A stretch of 64,000 nt of DNA from assembly GCA_035560235.1 (NCBI GenBank), contig DATMAG010000073.1:25510-89509 (forward strand). Direction: 5' to 3'. This document shows positions 56,669-64,000 of the stretch, one piece after another. How positions within the stretch are numbered: the stretch's first letter is position 1; the number at the start of each line of letters is the position of its first letter. Under the pieces are notes generated by a model. The model was not told where the DNA came from. It saw only the letters and a list, made by a program, of their open reading frames with translations, and did not search any database. Position numbers and translations under genes: made by a program. Source of the DNA: DASRDU01 sp035560235 (GTDB lineage Bacteria > Acidobacteriota > Blastocatellia > RBC074).

Positions 56669-59600
56669 TCAGAAGCTGACCTGTGGCAGTCCGAGCTGAC
56701 GAAGCTGCTGATTGAGTGATTTCACCTCGCTGTTTTTGATTTCATTCCAGCGCGCTGTCTGTTCGGTGAGTTTCTGCTGCAATTCATCTGAAGCTGCGAT
56801 GGCCTGCGTGGTCGGCGTGACATCTGCGCCTTCGACCAGATTCATCAGTGACAGGAAGTTGAAACTCAGCCCGGCCAGGCCAGGTTCACGGCTGCTGCCG
56901 CCAAAGGCGTCAAGCCCGGATGAGCGGCCCTCAATCGCCGCGGCTTTTTTGTCGAACTCAGCAATGGCGTTCGCGGTCGCCTTTGCTCCGGCGCGCTCGG
57001 CCTGTTCTCTGGCCGTCTTCAACTGCTCACGCAGTTTGCGAATCTCGGCCTGCGTCGCGCGAATGCGCGCAATGCTGTCGTAACAACGCATCGCCACTTC
57101 GTGCATCTTCGCAATCCCGGCGGGCGCGGTCGTGACACGCGGATCCATTCTGATCGTCAGCGGCTGCGTGAAACTCTTTCCGTCAACGGTCAGCTTCACC
57201 GTGTAATCGCCCGGCAGCACCGTCGGCCCGACCGGCTGCGGCGGCGTGTCGCGGTAAATCGCCGTCATCGGATACGAACGCGGAAAGCCCGTCGGCGGCG
57301 GGTAATGCAGATCCCACGACCACCGCTGCATGCCTGCCTTTGCTGACAGCACACGTGGCGGACGAAACCAGTAACTCGGATACGGCTGCGTCTTTTCATC
57401 AATCACATCGGGCTGATCCTTACTCGAATAACGCCGCACCAGCTTGTTCTGCTTGTCCAGAATTTCCAGCGTGACCTCGCCCGCGTCTGATTTCAGATAA
57501 TAGTCAACGAGCGCGCCATCGGGCGGATTCTGTCCCATCGGCTCTTCAGGCGGAATCGGCGTGTCAGTGTTCAGACTGCGCCGTACGCGATAAGCGAGTT
57601 GCGGCTTGAAAAGATAAGCGTCAGCTGCCGCCACCTGATCGCTGATCTGTCGCAGCGGGGTGATGTTGTCGAGAATCCAGAAACTGCGCCCGTGCGTGCC
57701 GACCACCAGGTCATCATCCTTCACGACCAGATCACGAATCGAAGTCGCGGGCATATTCAGCCGCAATGACTGCCAGTGTTCGCCGTCATCGAATGAGACA
57801 TAGACAGCCTGTTCGGTTCCGGCATAGAGCAGCCCTTTGCGCTGCGGGTCTTCGCGCACGACGTTGACAATCGTGCCGTCGGGAATGCCGTTCGTAATGT
57901 GCTTCCACGTTCTGCCGCCGTCGTGCGTGCGGTAAATGTGCGGGCGCAGGTCATCAAGCCGCAGCGTATTGATCGCCGCATAAGCCGTGTCGTTGTCAAA
58001 ATGCGAAGCATCCATCAGCGACACTTTCATCCACGACTTCAGCTCGGGCGGCGTGATGTTCTTCCAGTTCCTGCCGCCGTCGCGCGTGATGTGAATCAGC
58101 CCGTCATCGGTGCCAGCCCAGATGGTGTTGATGTCCCTGTTTGAAGGCGCAATCGTATAGATCACGCCGCGCCGCGCCATCGTTGCCATTTCGGGCTTGC
58201 GATAAACGCCGATGCTGTCGGGAATGTCGTACTTTTCGCGTGAGAGGTCAGGGCTGATGACTTCCCACGAATTGCCGCCGTTCATCGTCCTGAACAGCAC
58301 ATTGCCCGCGTAATAGAGCGTCTTTTTATCGACGGGCGAAAAGATCACGGGCGCGGTTCTCAGGAAGCGATACTTGCCGCTTCTGATCGCTTCAGGGGCA
58401 ATGTTCTGTGTCTGTCCTGTCTTCCAGTCAAAGCGCGTGATCTTGCCACCATAAATAATGTCGGGATTGAGCGGGTCTGGTGCGACGTAGCCATATTCTT
58501 CAACCCCGACCGTGCGCCAGTCGCGCCAGGTAATCGCGCCGTAATCGCCGCGACTCGCCACCGCCGCCGAGCCGCTTTCCTGCTGCCCGCTGTAGACCCA
58601 GTACGGCCAGCGATTGTCAGTGATGACGTGATACATCTGCGCCGTCGGCTGGTTGTACCACGATGACCACGTTTCGCCGCCGTTGACCGTGATCGTTGCG
58701 CCCTGGTCGCTGGCGAAAAGCATAATGTCGGGCTGCTCAGGATTGATCCAGATGCGATGATAATCATCGCCGCCCGGCGCGCCCTTGAAGCCCGTCCACG
58801 TTTTGCCGCCATCGGTTGATTTGTAACTTGCGGTGTTGGCGACAAACACAATTTCAGGATTTTTCGGATGCGGTCTGATTTCAGCGAAGTCAGAACCGCG
58901 TCCCCACGTGCGCTGATCATTGCTCACGCGCCGCCACGATTCGCCCGCATCATCGCTGCGATAGATGCCGCCAACCTGCGGGTTCGCGTCAACCGTCGCG
59001 TAAATGATCTGCGGATTGCTGCGTGCAATGCCAAATCCGATACGGCCCAGGCCCTGCTCAAAAGTCGGCAGGCCCCTGGTCAGTTGCCGCCACGTCGTGC
59101 CGCCGTCGGTTGATTTGTACAGACCACTGCCCGGCCCCTGCCACTGCCCGTTTTCCCAGGGGCCGTGTCGCACTTCGTAAAGATCGGCATAAACGATCTG
59201 CGGGTTTGACGGATCAAATTCAACCTGAATCGCGCCGGTGTTCTCGTCCCTGTACAAAACCTTCTGCCACGTCTCGCCGCCATCGAGCGAACGAAAGACG
59301 CCGCGCTCCTGGTTCGGGCCGAACGGATGACCGCATACAGCGACAAACACGCGATTCGGATCTTTCGGATCAACGATCACTGAACCAATCTGCTGCCCGT
59401 CGCGCAGGCCCATATGTCGCCACGTTCTGCCGCCGTCGGTTGATTTGTAGACTCCATCGCCAACCGATAAATCAGGCCGCAGCGGCAGCCCTTCACCACT
59501 GCCGACGTAAATGATGTCCGGGTTTGAAGGCGCGACAGCCAGATCACCGATTGAACCTGTCGGCTGATCGTCAAAAATCGGCTGCCACGTGCGCCCGGCA

Positions 59601-59839
59601 TCAGTCGTCTTCCACACGCCGCCGTTGTTGACGCCGATGAAAAAGACATTCGGCTGATTCGGAATGCCGACTGCGCCCACCGTGCGCCCGGCGCGAAACG
59701 GGCCGATGCAGCGCCAGCGCAGGTTTTGATAAAGCGACGTACTGTACTGCTGCGCCGTCGCAATCGTGAAACTGACTGAAGAGAAAGCGATGATGAATGA
59801 GAGCAGAAGCAGGTGAATCCGGGGTCGTCCTGAAATCAT
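56669..59839 (-). CDS. Secreted Asp-box (sortilin/BNR-like) propeller protein
   Basis: A 1056-residue exported protein with signal peptide (LLLLSFIIAFSSVSFTIATA). It contains at least nine Asp-box motifs of the type S-x-D-G-G-x-T-W, for example STDGGRTWRHMG, SLDGGETWQKV, STDGGTTWRQL, TVNGGETWSSW and THDGGRTWKHI, so two beta-propellers like the VPS10/sortilin fold are likely. The C-terminal 250 residues hold an immunoglobulin-like part and a coiled coil. Such proteins are common in acidobacteria and Bacteroidetes; the ligand or activity is unknown. Often annotated as glycosyl hydrolase, which the sequence does not prove. Confidence 0.8.
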   Translation of the reverse strand: MISGRPRIHLLLLSFIIAFSSVSFTIATAQQYSTSLYQNLRWRCIGPFRAGRTVGAVGIPNQPNVFFIGVNNGGVWKTTDAGRTWQPIFDDQPTGSIGDLAVAPSNPDIIYVGSGEGLPLRPDLSVGDGVYKSTDGGRTWRHMGLRDGQQIGSVIVDPKDPNRVFVAVCGHPFGPNQERGVFRSLDGGETWQKVLYRDENTGAIQVEFDPSNPQIVYADLYEVRHGPWENGQWQGPGSGLYKSTDGGTTWRQLTRGLPTFEQGLGRIGFGIARSNPQIIYATVDANPQVGGIYRSDDAGESWRRVSNDQRTWGRGSDFAEIRPHPKNPEIVFVANTASYKSTDGGKTWTGFKGAPGGDDYHRIWINPEQPDIMLFASDQGATITVNGGETWSSWYNQPTAQMYHVITDNRWPYWVYSGQQESGSAAVASRGDYGAITWRDWRTVGVEEYGYVAPDPLNPDIIYGGKITRFDWKTGQTQNIAPEAIRSGKYRFLRTAPVIFSPVDKKTLYYAGNVLFRTMNGGNSWEVISPDLSREKYDIPDSIGVYRKPEMATMARRGVIYTIAPSNRDINTIWAGTDDGLIHITRDGGRNWKNITPPELKSWMKVSLMDASHFDNDTAYAAINTLRLDDLRPHIYRTHDGGRTWKHITNGIPDGTIVNVVREDPQRKGLLYAGTEQAVYVSFDDGEHWQSLRLNMPATSIRDLVVKDDDLVVGTHGRSFWILDNITPLRQISDQVAAADAYLFKPQLAYRVRRSLNTDTPIPPEEPMGQNPPDGALVDYYLKSDAGEVTLEILDKQNKLVRRYSSKDQPDVIDEKTQPYPSYWFRPPRVLSAKAGMQRWSWDLHYPPPTGFPRSYPMTAIYRDTPPQPVGPTVLPGDYTVKLTVDGKSFTQPLTIRMDPRVTTAPAGIAKMHEVAMRCYDSIARIRATQAEIRKLREQLKTAREQAERAGAKATANAIAEFDKKAAAIEGRSSGLDAFGGSSREPGLAGLSFNFLSLMNLVEGADVTPTTQAIAASDELQQKLTEQTARWNEIKNSEVKSLNQQLRQLGLPQVSF

Positions 59840-59881
59840 TTTTCCTCCTCCGAAAATACAGCGGCAGACTTACATTGCCTG

Positions 59882-60667
59882 TCAATAACGCGGTGCGACT
59901 TCCACGCGCTCATCTCTGAAAAAGAGATAGCGGCTGTGGCCGCCCGCGCGCGCGCGCTCAAATCCGGCGCAGTACAGACCTGCGGCCAGGTGGCGCTCGA
60001 AGGCAGCGCGAACCTCGCGCTGCCAGCGTTGCGCTTCGCTTATGTCACGGTCCTTGAGCTGCTGAATGTCGAACGGGACCTCGACCGAAGCGACAGGCTG
60101 ATCGGTGCGGCTGAAGCCTGCGAGCGCCCGCCTGACGTGATCGGAACCGACCCACCATTCAATCATCAGCCGGTCGGTGTCGAGTCCGGCGTGCAGCGTG
60201 CTCGAACTTTCGTTGCCGTAATAATTGGCCTTGTACTGCCGCACCACGCCGCCCAGCTTGACGATGTTGAGATAAGCATTGCGAGATTGCAGCGGGTCGA
60301 AGGTCCAGGTCAGCAGGGGCACCCTGCGCTCAAGCGCATAATCACGCTGCGCCAGCTTCAGTTTTGCGCCGATTCCGGCGTTCTGCAGTTCATTGCTGAC
60401 CGCCAGCATATGCGAATAAAAGTATGGCCGCAGTTCCTGATCAAAGGCCGCCAGCGCGTGCGCAAACCCGAGCAGCCGGTCAGCGCGATCAAACGCGCCG
60501 AGCGTGAAACCGCCGCTGTGCAGCGTGATGACAAACGAACGCAGCGGCGTCACGTCCAGATCAGAGAACTGCCAGACCTCCTTCTGCATCTTCAGGCAGG
60601 CTGTGAACTCCGCGAGCGTGCGGCACTGGCGAATGGTGTAATCGGGGGAATTGTTTGCAGGATTCAT
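59882..60667 (-). CDS. GNAT-like protein (COG3375 type)
   Basis: A 261-residue protein. The N-terminal YTIRQCRTLAEFTACLKMQK and EVWQFSDLDVTPLRSFVITL, then LRPYFYSHMLAVSNELQNAG with IGAKLKLAQRDYAL, follow the acetyltransferase fold of COG3375 proteins. LTWTFDPLQSRNAYLNIVKL is characteristic of that group. The substrate is unknown. It lies 42 bp upstream of the Asp-box gene on the same strand. Confidence 0.75.
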   Translation of the reverse strand: MNPANNSPDYTIRQCRTLAEFTACLKMQKEVWQFSDLDVTPLRSFVITLHSGGFTLGAFDRADRLLGFAHALAAFDQELRPYFYSHMLAVSNELQNAGIGAKLKLAQRDYALERRVPLLTWTFDPLQSRNAYLNIVKLGGVVRQYKANYYGNESSSTLHAGLDTDRLMIEWWVGSDHVRRALAGFSRTDQPVASVEVPFDIQQLKDRDISEAQRWQREVRAAFERHLAAGLYCAGFERARAGGHSRYLFFRDERVEVAPRY

Positions 60668-60904
60668 GTTCAGATGTCGAATTGCCGATACCAGTCAGTC
60701 GGCACGCAACTAATCTCTTCGCTGACTTCACTGACGACCGAAATGAGCAGGCTCGGAAAGACTGACAAGGCTGCCGACAGACTGGTCTTGAACCGGAGAC
60801 GGAATATAACAGCGCGTTTGCAGGAGGGTCAATTGCAGCCCTCAGCCGCGCGGAACATTCCAGGGCGCGCTGCGTATGATGGACGCGGGAGGACTGAAAA
60901 CATT

Positions 60905-61108
60905 ATGAAGGATCCTGGCGTTGCTGCCGTGCTGAGCTTTTTCATTCCCGGCGTCGGACAGATTTACAACGGCAAAATCCTGCGCGGCGTCTTCTGGCTG
61001 ATCATCACGCCTGGCCTGTGGATCGGCACCGGCGGACTGCTTGGCTGGGTCTGCCACATCATTTCAGCCTGGACGGCTTACAACTGGGCGAAACATCACC
61101 CGCGATGA
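60905..61108 (+). CDS. TM2-domain membrane protein
   Basis: A 67-residue protein that is almost wholly a TM2 domain. KDPGVAAVLSFFIPGVGQIY holds the first helix with the family G-x-G-x-x-Y-N-G-K turn (NGKILRGVFW), and IISAWTAYNWAKHHP ends the second helix. GGGAGGA lies about 12 nt before the ATG. The family has no settled function. Two strong inverted repeats follow. Confidence 0.8.
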   Translation: MKDPGVAAVLSFFIPGVGQIYNGKILRGVFWLIITPGLWIGTGGLLGWVCHIISAWTAYNWAKHHPR

Positions 61109-61121
61109 TTTCGACCGACAG

Positions 61122-61223
61122 CATTCTCCATTTTCCAAGTTCAATTCTCCATTCCTTTGCAGGAGACTGACTCACAACTCGCCTGCAAAAGAATGGAGAA
61201 TTGAACTTGGAAAATGGAGAATG
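61122..61223. repeat. Perfect 33-bp inverted repeat (GAATGGAGAATTGAAC family)
   Basis: The left arm 61122-61154 starts CATTCTCCATTTTCC; the right arm 61191-61223 is its exact reverse complement. TTTGCAGG and CCTGCAAA extend the pairing inside. It is between the convergent TM2 and TldD-like genes. Confidence 0.92.
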
Positions 61224-61237
61224 AGTTTCGCCGAGGG

Positions 61238-61298
61238 TTCATGCACGAAGGCTCACGCAGAAATGAATACGTCTTCTGCGTGAGCCTTCGTGCATGAA
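61238..61298. repeat. Perfect 25-bp inverted repeat (GCACGAAGGCTCACGC family)
   Basis: The left arm 61238-61262 starts TTCATGCACGAAGGCTCACG; the right arm 61274-61298 is its exact reverse complement, with an 11-nt loop. It lies directly after the 33-bp repeat and just before the TldD-like stop. Confidence 0.92.
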
Positions 61299-61300
61299 GT

Positions 61301-62983
61301 TTACTGATTGAAGAACGGATGCGTCAGCAGCAGCGGCTTCTGTTGTGTGCCGACGGGCTTTTTGAGTTCGAGTTCCTCGATCAGCACTGACGGCGCAACG
61401 ATGCTCGTGGCAATGCCGCCGCCGTTGCGCCCGCCGCCTTCGACCTGATTGTAAACATAGCGGTCATTGCCAACGGCGAGCATCTGCCGCAGATCCTTCA
61501 GCGTCAGTTCGCCCGGACTGATGCCGCGAATCAGTTCCTCGCGCCCGTCCTCAACATAAACCTTGTAAGCCAGCACCGGCTCAGACAGCGTTCTGCCGCC
61601 GCTGCGCCCGCTCAGCGATTTGACGATCACGCCGTAAGGCAGGCTTTGCAGCCTGCAGGTGCGAATCAGTTCCTGCGTCAGTTCGTCGTAGCTTTTGCCG
61701 TCCTTCGGCTCGATGAACAGATTGCCGATTGAAGTCGAAGCCCCGCCGACAAAGGCCGAACGCCCGTGCCCGTTTGATTGCAGCACGTTTTTGCGCGGTC
61801 GCCGCGACATCAGCAGGTTTTTCAGAATGCCTTCTTCAACGAGTGACACGCGCCGCGCCGTCACGCCCTGGTCATCAACCGGGAAGGCTCCGAGCAGATC
61901 CTGGCTGCCCGATTTCTGCTGCGTCGGGTCGTCATAAACCGACAGGAACGGCGGCAGCACGCGGCGATTGATGCGATTAAAAAGGCTGCTTGAATCCTCC
62001 TGCTGCGAACCGACCGAAGGCCGCTGACTGCACAGTTCCGGCGCGAGCAGTTGCGAAAACATTTCAGCCGACGCCTGCCCGGTAAAAAGCACCGGCCCCA
62101 GATAATTTTCATTGAGCACCGGAGCCTTTTGCAGCGCGGTCAGTTCCTGCGCCATTTTGCGAATCGCCTTTGCAAATTCCTCTGCCGAAGGCAACTGATC
62201 GAGACTCGCCGCGGGCGTGCCCGTGCCGTGACTCAGCCACATTCCGTCAGCCGCCTGCGTGTAAGCCGCAGCCGAAAGTGAAACGATCAGCGCAGGCCGC
62301 CGCACCCGCGTGCCTTCGCTGTTGACGATGTATTTGTGGAACAACTGCACCTGCAGCGACACGCTCGACTGACTGATGGCCGGGAACTCGCGGAAGATGG
62401 CCGACCATTCGCGCACCTGATCGGCCCATTTTCTTTCATCCAGCGTGAGCTTCTGTTTCGCGGCAATCAGCGTGACGGGTTCTTCGCGCGAGAAATCAGG
62501 AATCTTCTCGTCCTCAGTCCGGTTTTTCAGAAACGCCCGCTTGCGCGCCAGCGTCTCAACTGCTCCGCGATAAGCCGCATCCGTCGCCAGCCACAGATCG
62601 TGCCGCAGCGCGTTGTAATCATCCTCAATCACAAGCTGCGACGGATAGCCCGTCGGCTCGTTGTCAAAATCGTACCCGCCCACGCGCACTTCAACCGACA
62701 GCCCGCGCCCGTGATCGCGGTTTGAATAGAGCAGCCCGCCAAAAGCCGCCGTCGCCGTGAAGCTTTCGACATCGGCAATCTCATATTCAATGAAATAAGG
62801 CTTGTCGAGGTCTTTGAGTTGCAGCTTTTCGACCGAGCGTTTCAGTTCATCCTGCATCGCCTTCATCACGGTGTCAGCATCAGCAGCCTGCTTTTGCTGA
62901 CCAAAGGCGAGCGTGCAGGAGAGTAACAATATGATTGCCCCTGTCGAGGCGGTGCGGGCAGAGCGGAGAATAAATCTTTTCAT
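61301..62983 (-). CDS. Secreted TldD/PmbA-family protein without HExxxH
   Basis: The ATG at 62983 gives 560 residues; a longer frame to 63040 runs into the TPR gene. A signal peptide is clear (STGAIILLLSCTLAFGQQ). FTATAAFGGLLYSNRDHGRG, SVEVRVGGYDFDNEPTGYP and the C-terminal YDELTQELIRTCRLQSLPYG with VKSLSGRSGG match TldD/PmbA peptidases. The HExxxH zinc motif of TldD is not present, so it may be a PmbA-like partner or inactive. Exported members are unusual compared with the cytoplasmic E. coli pair. It lies 25 bp after the TPR gene. Confidence 0.78.
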   Translation of the reverse strand: MKRFILRSARTASTGAIILLLSCTLAFGQQKQAADADTVMKAMQDELKRSVEKLQLKDLDKPYFIEYEIADVESFTATAAFGGLLYSNRDHGRGLSVEVRVGGYDFDNEPTGYPSQLVIEDDYNALRHDLWLATDAAYRGAVETLARKRAFLKNRTEDEKIPDFSREEPVTLIAAKQKLTLDERKWADQVREWSAIFREFPAISQSSVSLQVQLFHKYIVNSEGTRVRRPALIVSLSAAAYTQAADGMWLSHGTGTPAASLDQLPSAEEFAKAIRKMAQELTALQKAPVLNENYLGPVLFTGQASAEMFSQLLAPELCSQRPSVGSQQEDSSSLFNRINRRVLPPFLSVYDDPTQQKSGSQDLLGAFPVDDQGVTARRVSLVEEGILKNLLMSRRPRKNVLQSNGHGRSAFVGGASTSIGNLFIEPKDGKSYDELTQELIRTCRLQSLPYGVIVKSLSGRSGGRTLSEPVLAYKVYVEDGREELIRGISPGELTLKDLRQMLAVGNDRYVYNQVEGGGRNGGGIATSIVAPSVLIEELELKKPVGTQQKPLLLTHPFFNQ

Positions 62984-63008
62984 GGAGAGATGATTTGGGG
63001 GCAGCCTG

Positions 63009-63953
63009 TTAGTTCTTCTGGTCTCGTTTGAAGGTGGCATATTCGATGCTCATTTTCAGCGCATCCTTCATTCCCGGATCAAGTTTGAGCGCCTGATCAA
63101 AATCCTTGCGCGCCTCAGCGTCCTTTTTCTGCCAGAGCAGCGAAATTCCGCGCCCGGCATACGCTTTAGCGGATTGCGGGTTCAGTTCAATAGCTTTGCT
63201 GTAATCGCTGACGGACTGGGCGTAATTGCCTTTGTCGTAATGCGCGATGGCGCGTTGCAGCCAGCAGTCAGCATCCTGCGGGTTCAGTTCGATGGCTTTG
63301 CCGTAATCGGCAATGGCTCCGTCAAGATCCTTGTTGCTGGCGCGCAACCCGGCGCGGTTGTAATACAGCACATAAATCTTCGGGTTCAGTTCGATGGCCT
63401 TTGTGTAATCGGCGAAGGCTTCAGTCAGCCTGCCCAGTTGCTGCCGGGCCTCGCCGCGACTGGCGTAAGCTTCAACAAATTCCGGCCTGAGTTCGATCAC
63501 ACGGGTGAAATCCTCGACTGCGCCTGCGTAGTTGCCTTTGGCGCGCCGCGCCTGTCCGCGTCCCTGCCAGATCATGTAAATGTTTTTCTGAACTGCAATG
63601 GCCGCATCGAAGTCAGCAATCGCGCTGTCATTGTCACCCTTGTCAAAACGAATTGTGCCTCGCCCGTAAAGCGCCAGCACACTTTTCGGATTGATTTCCA
63701 GCGCCCGGTTGAAATCGGCCAGCGCGCCCTCAACATCGCCTTTGCTCCTTTTCGCATTGCCGCGCAGCGTCAGCGCAGGAGGAAAATTCGGCATTCCGGC
63801 CAGCAGCTTGTCGAGTTCCCGAATCGCTCCGTCAAAATCGCCGCTGTTGAAAAGCTTCGCCGGATATTCGAGCGGATCGGTCTGCGCGAAGCTCACCGCA
63901 GTAATCAGCAGCAGGAAAATCAAAGACTGGCTGAGGTATTTCATCGGTTTCAC
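63009..63953 (-). CDS. Secreted TPR-repeat protein
   Basis: A 314-residue protein with a signal peptide (LSQSLIFLLLITAVSFAQ) and about seven or eight tetratricopeptide repeats, for example LADFNRALEINPKSVLALYG, RVIELRPEFVEAYASRGEA and YTKAIELNPKIYVLYYNRAG. TPRs bind other proteins. It is 25 bp upstream of the TldD-like gene, so the two are probably made together. The ATG at 63944 is an alternative start. Confidence 0.85.
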   Translation of the reverse strand: MKPMKYLSQSLIFLLLITAVSFAQTDPLEYPAKLFNSGDFDGAIRELDKLLAGMPNFPPALTLRGNAKRSKGDVEGALADFNRALEINPKSVLALYGRGTIRFDKGDNDSAIADFDAAIAVQKNIYMIWQGRGQARRAKGNYAGAVEDFTRVIELRPEFVEAYASRGEARQQLGRLTEAFADYTKAIELNPKIYVLYYNRAGLRASNKDLDGAIADYGKAIELNPQDADCWLQRAIAHYDKGNYAQSVSDYSKAIELNPQSAKAYAGRGISLLWQKKDAEARKDFDQALKLDPGMKDALKMSIEYATFKRDQKN

Positions 63954-64000
63954 CCTTTGGCATCAGGCCACTTCCCGCGCAGGCTGTAAGGCTGCATTGG

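Noticed and set aside
60788..60810. TTGAAC and TATAAC as a promoter for the TM2 gene
   Set aside because: The spacer is only 11 bp.
61122..61298. Insertion-sequence ends
   Set aside because: No transposase frame lies between or near the arms, and the loops are only a few tens of bases.

Overview
The window looks like a chromosomal segment of a Gram-negative bacterium, most likely an acidobacterium of the Blastocatellia type. This assignment is inference from content. It carries lipid A/Kdo genes (lpxK, waaA), a futalosine-pathway menaquinone gene (mqnA), a secreted Asp-box propeller protein, a GH127-like glycosidase, a paired DUF2339/DUF3999 locus and many small secreted or regulatory proteins. 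GC content is moderately high and nearly every base lies in or close to a gene. No tRNA, rRNA, CRISPR array, transposase or prophage gene was recognised.

Layout. 1-1.25 kb: end of a GDP-fucose pathway (gmd fragment, fcl). 1.2-5.1 kb: mqnA, a divergent zinc-finger anti-sigma-like / sigma-like pair, and two small proteins bounded by strong terminators. 5.2-15.6 kb: a long minus-strand run with ddl, an arginase, a methyltransferase, asnS, a retropepsin-like/DUF5678 pair, amgK- and murU-like genes, a CYTH protein, a HARE-HTH-like protein, a polyprenyl synthase and yajQ. 16-20.3 kb (plus): HD phosphohydrolase, DedA, Pta, a membrane protein, a SnoaL-like protein and a cupin. 20.3-27.1 kb (minus): cupin, secreted M1 peptidase, methyltransferase, PLP decarboxylase, mnmA. 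27.3-35.1 kb (plus): a CbbQ/NorD-type AAA+/VWA pair, a PNK-like kinase, GH127 and aldose epimerase. 35.2-42 kb (minus): lytic transglycosylase, carA, xer recombinase, lpxK, waaA, efp. 42-52.2 kb (plus): a structured RNA resembling 6S RNA, a YmdB-type phosphodiesterase, an FAD oxidoreductase, an acyl-CoA carboxylase subunit, DUF2339/DUF3999, sixA and ppa. 52.1-64 kb: a GNAT gene below a tandem array of four tiny acidic peptide genes, a CDF transporter, a secreted amidohydrolase, the Asp-box protein, GNAT, TM2, TldD/PmbA-like and TPR proteins.

The most unusual element is at 52.9-53.4 kb. Four consecutive 24-25 codon ORFs, each with its own Shine-Dalgarno sequence, encode nearly identical, strongly acidic peptides with no Lys, Arg or His. 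They differ almost only at synonymous sites, so the peptide sequence is under selection. A GNAT gene follows on the same strand, and three copies of GGTATACG lie on the upstream side. I do not recognise the family; it could be a precursor-peptide or signalling-peptide system.

A second theme is a set of intergenic inverted repeats built from a few short recurring word families (for example TTGCAGATTTGAGATTGCAG, GTGGTCAGTGG, GAACACGGATG, CACGAAGGGCGC). Several are perfect hairpins of 25-33 bp. They lie between convergent genes and also inside co-directional gene runs.
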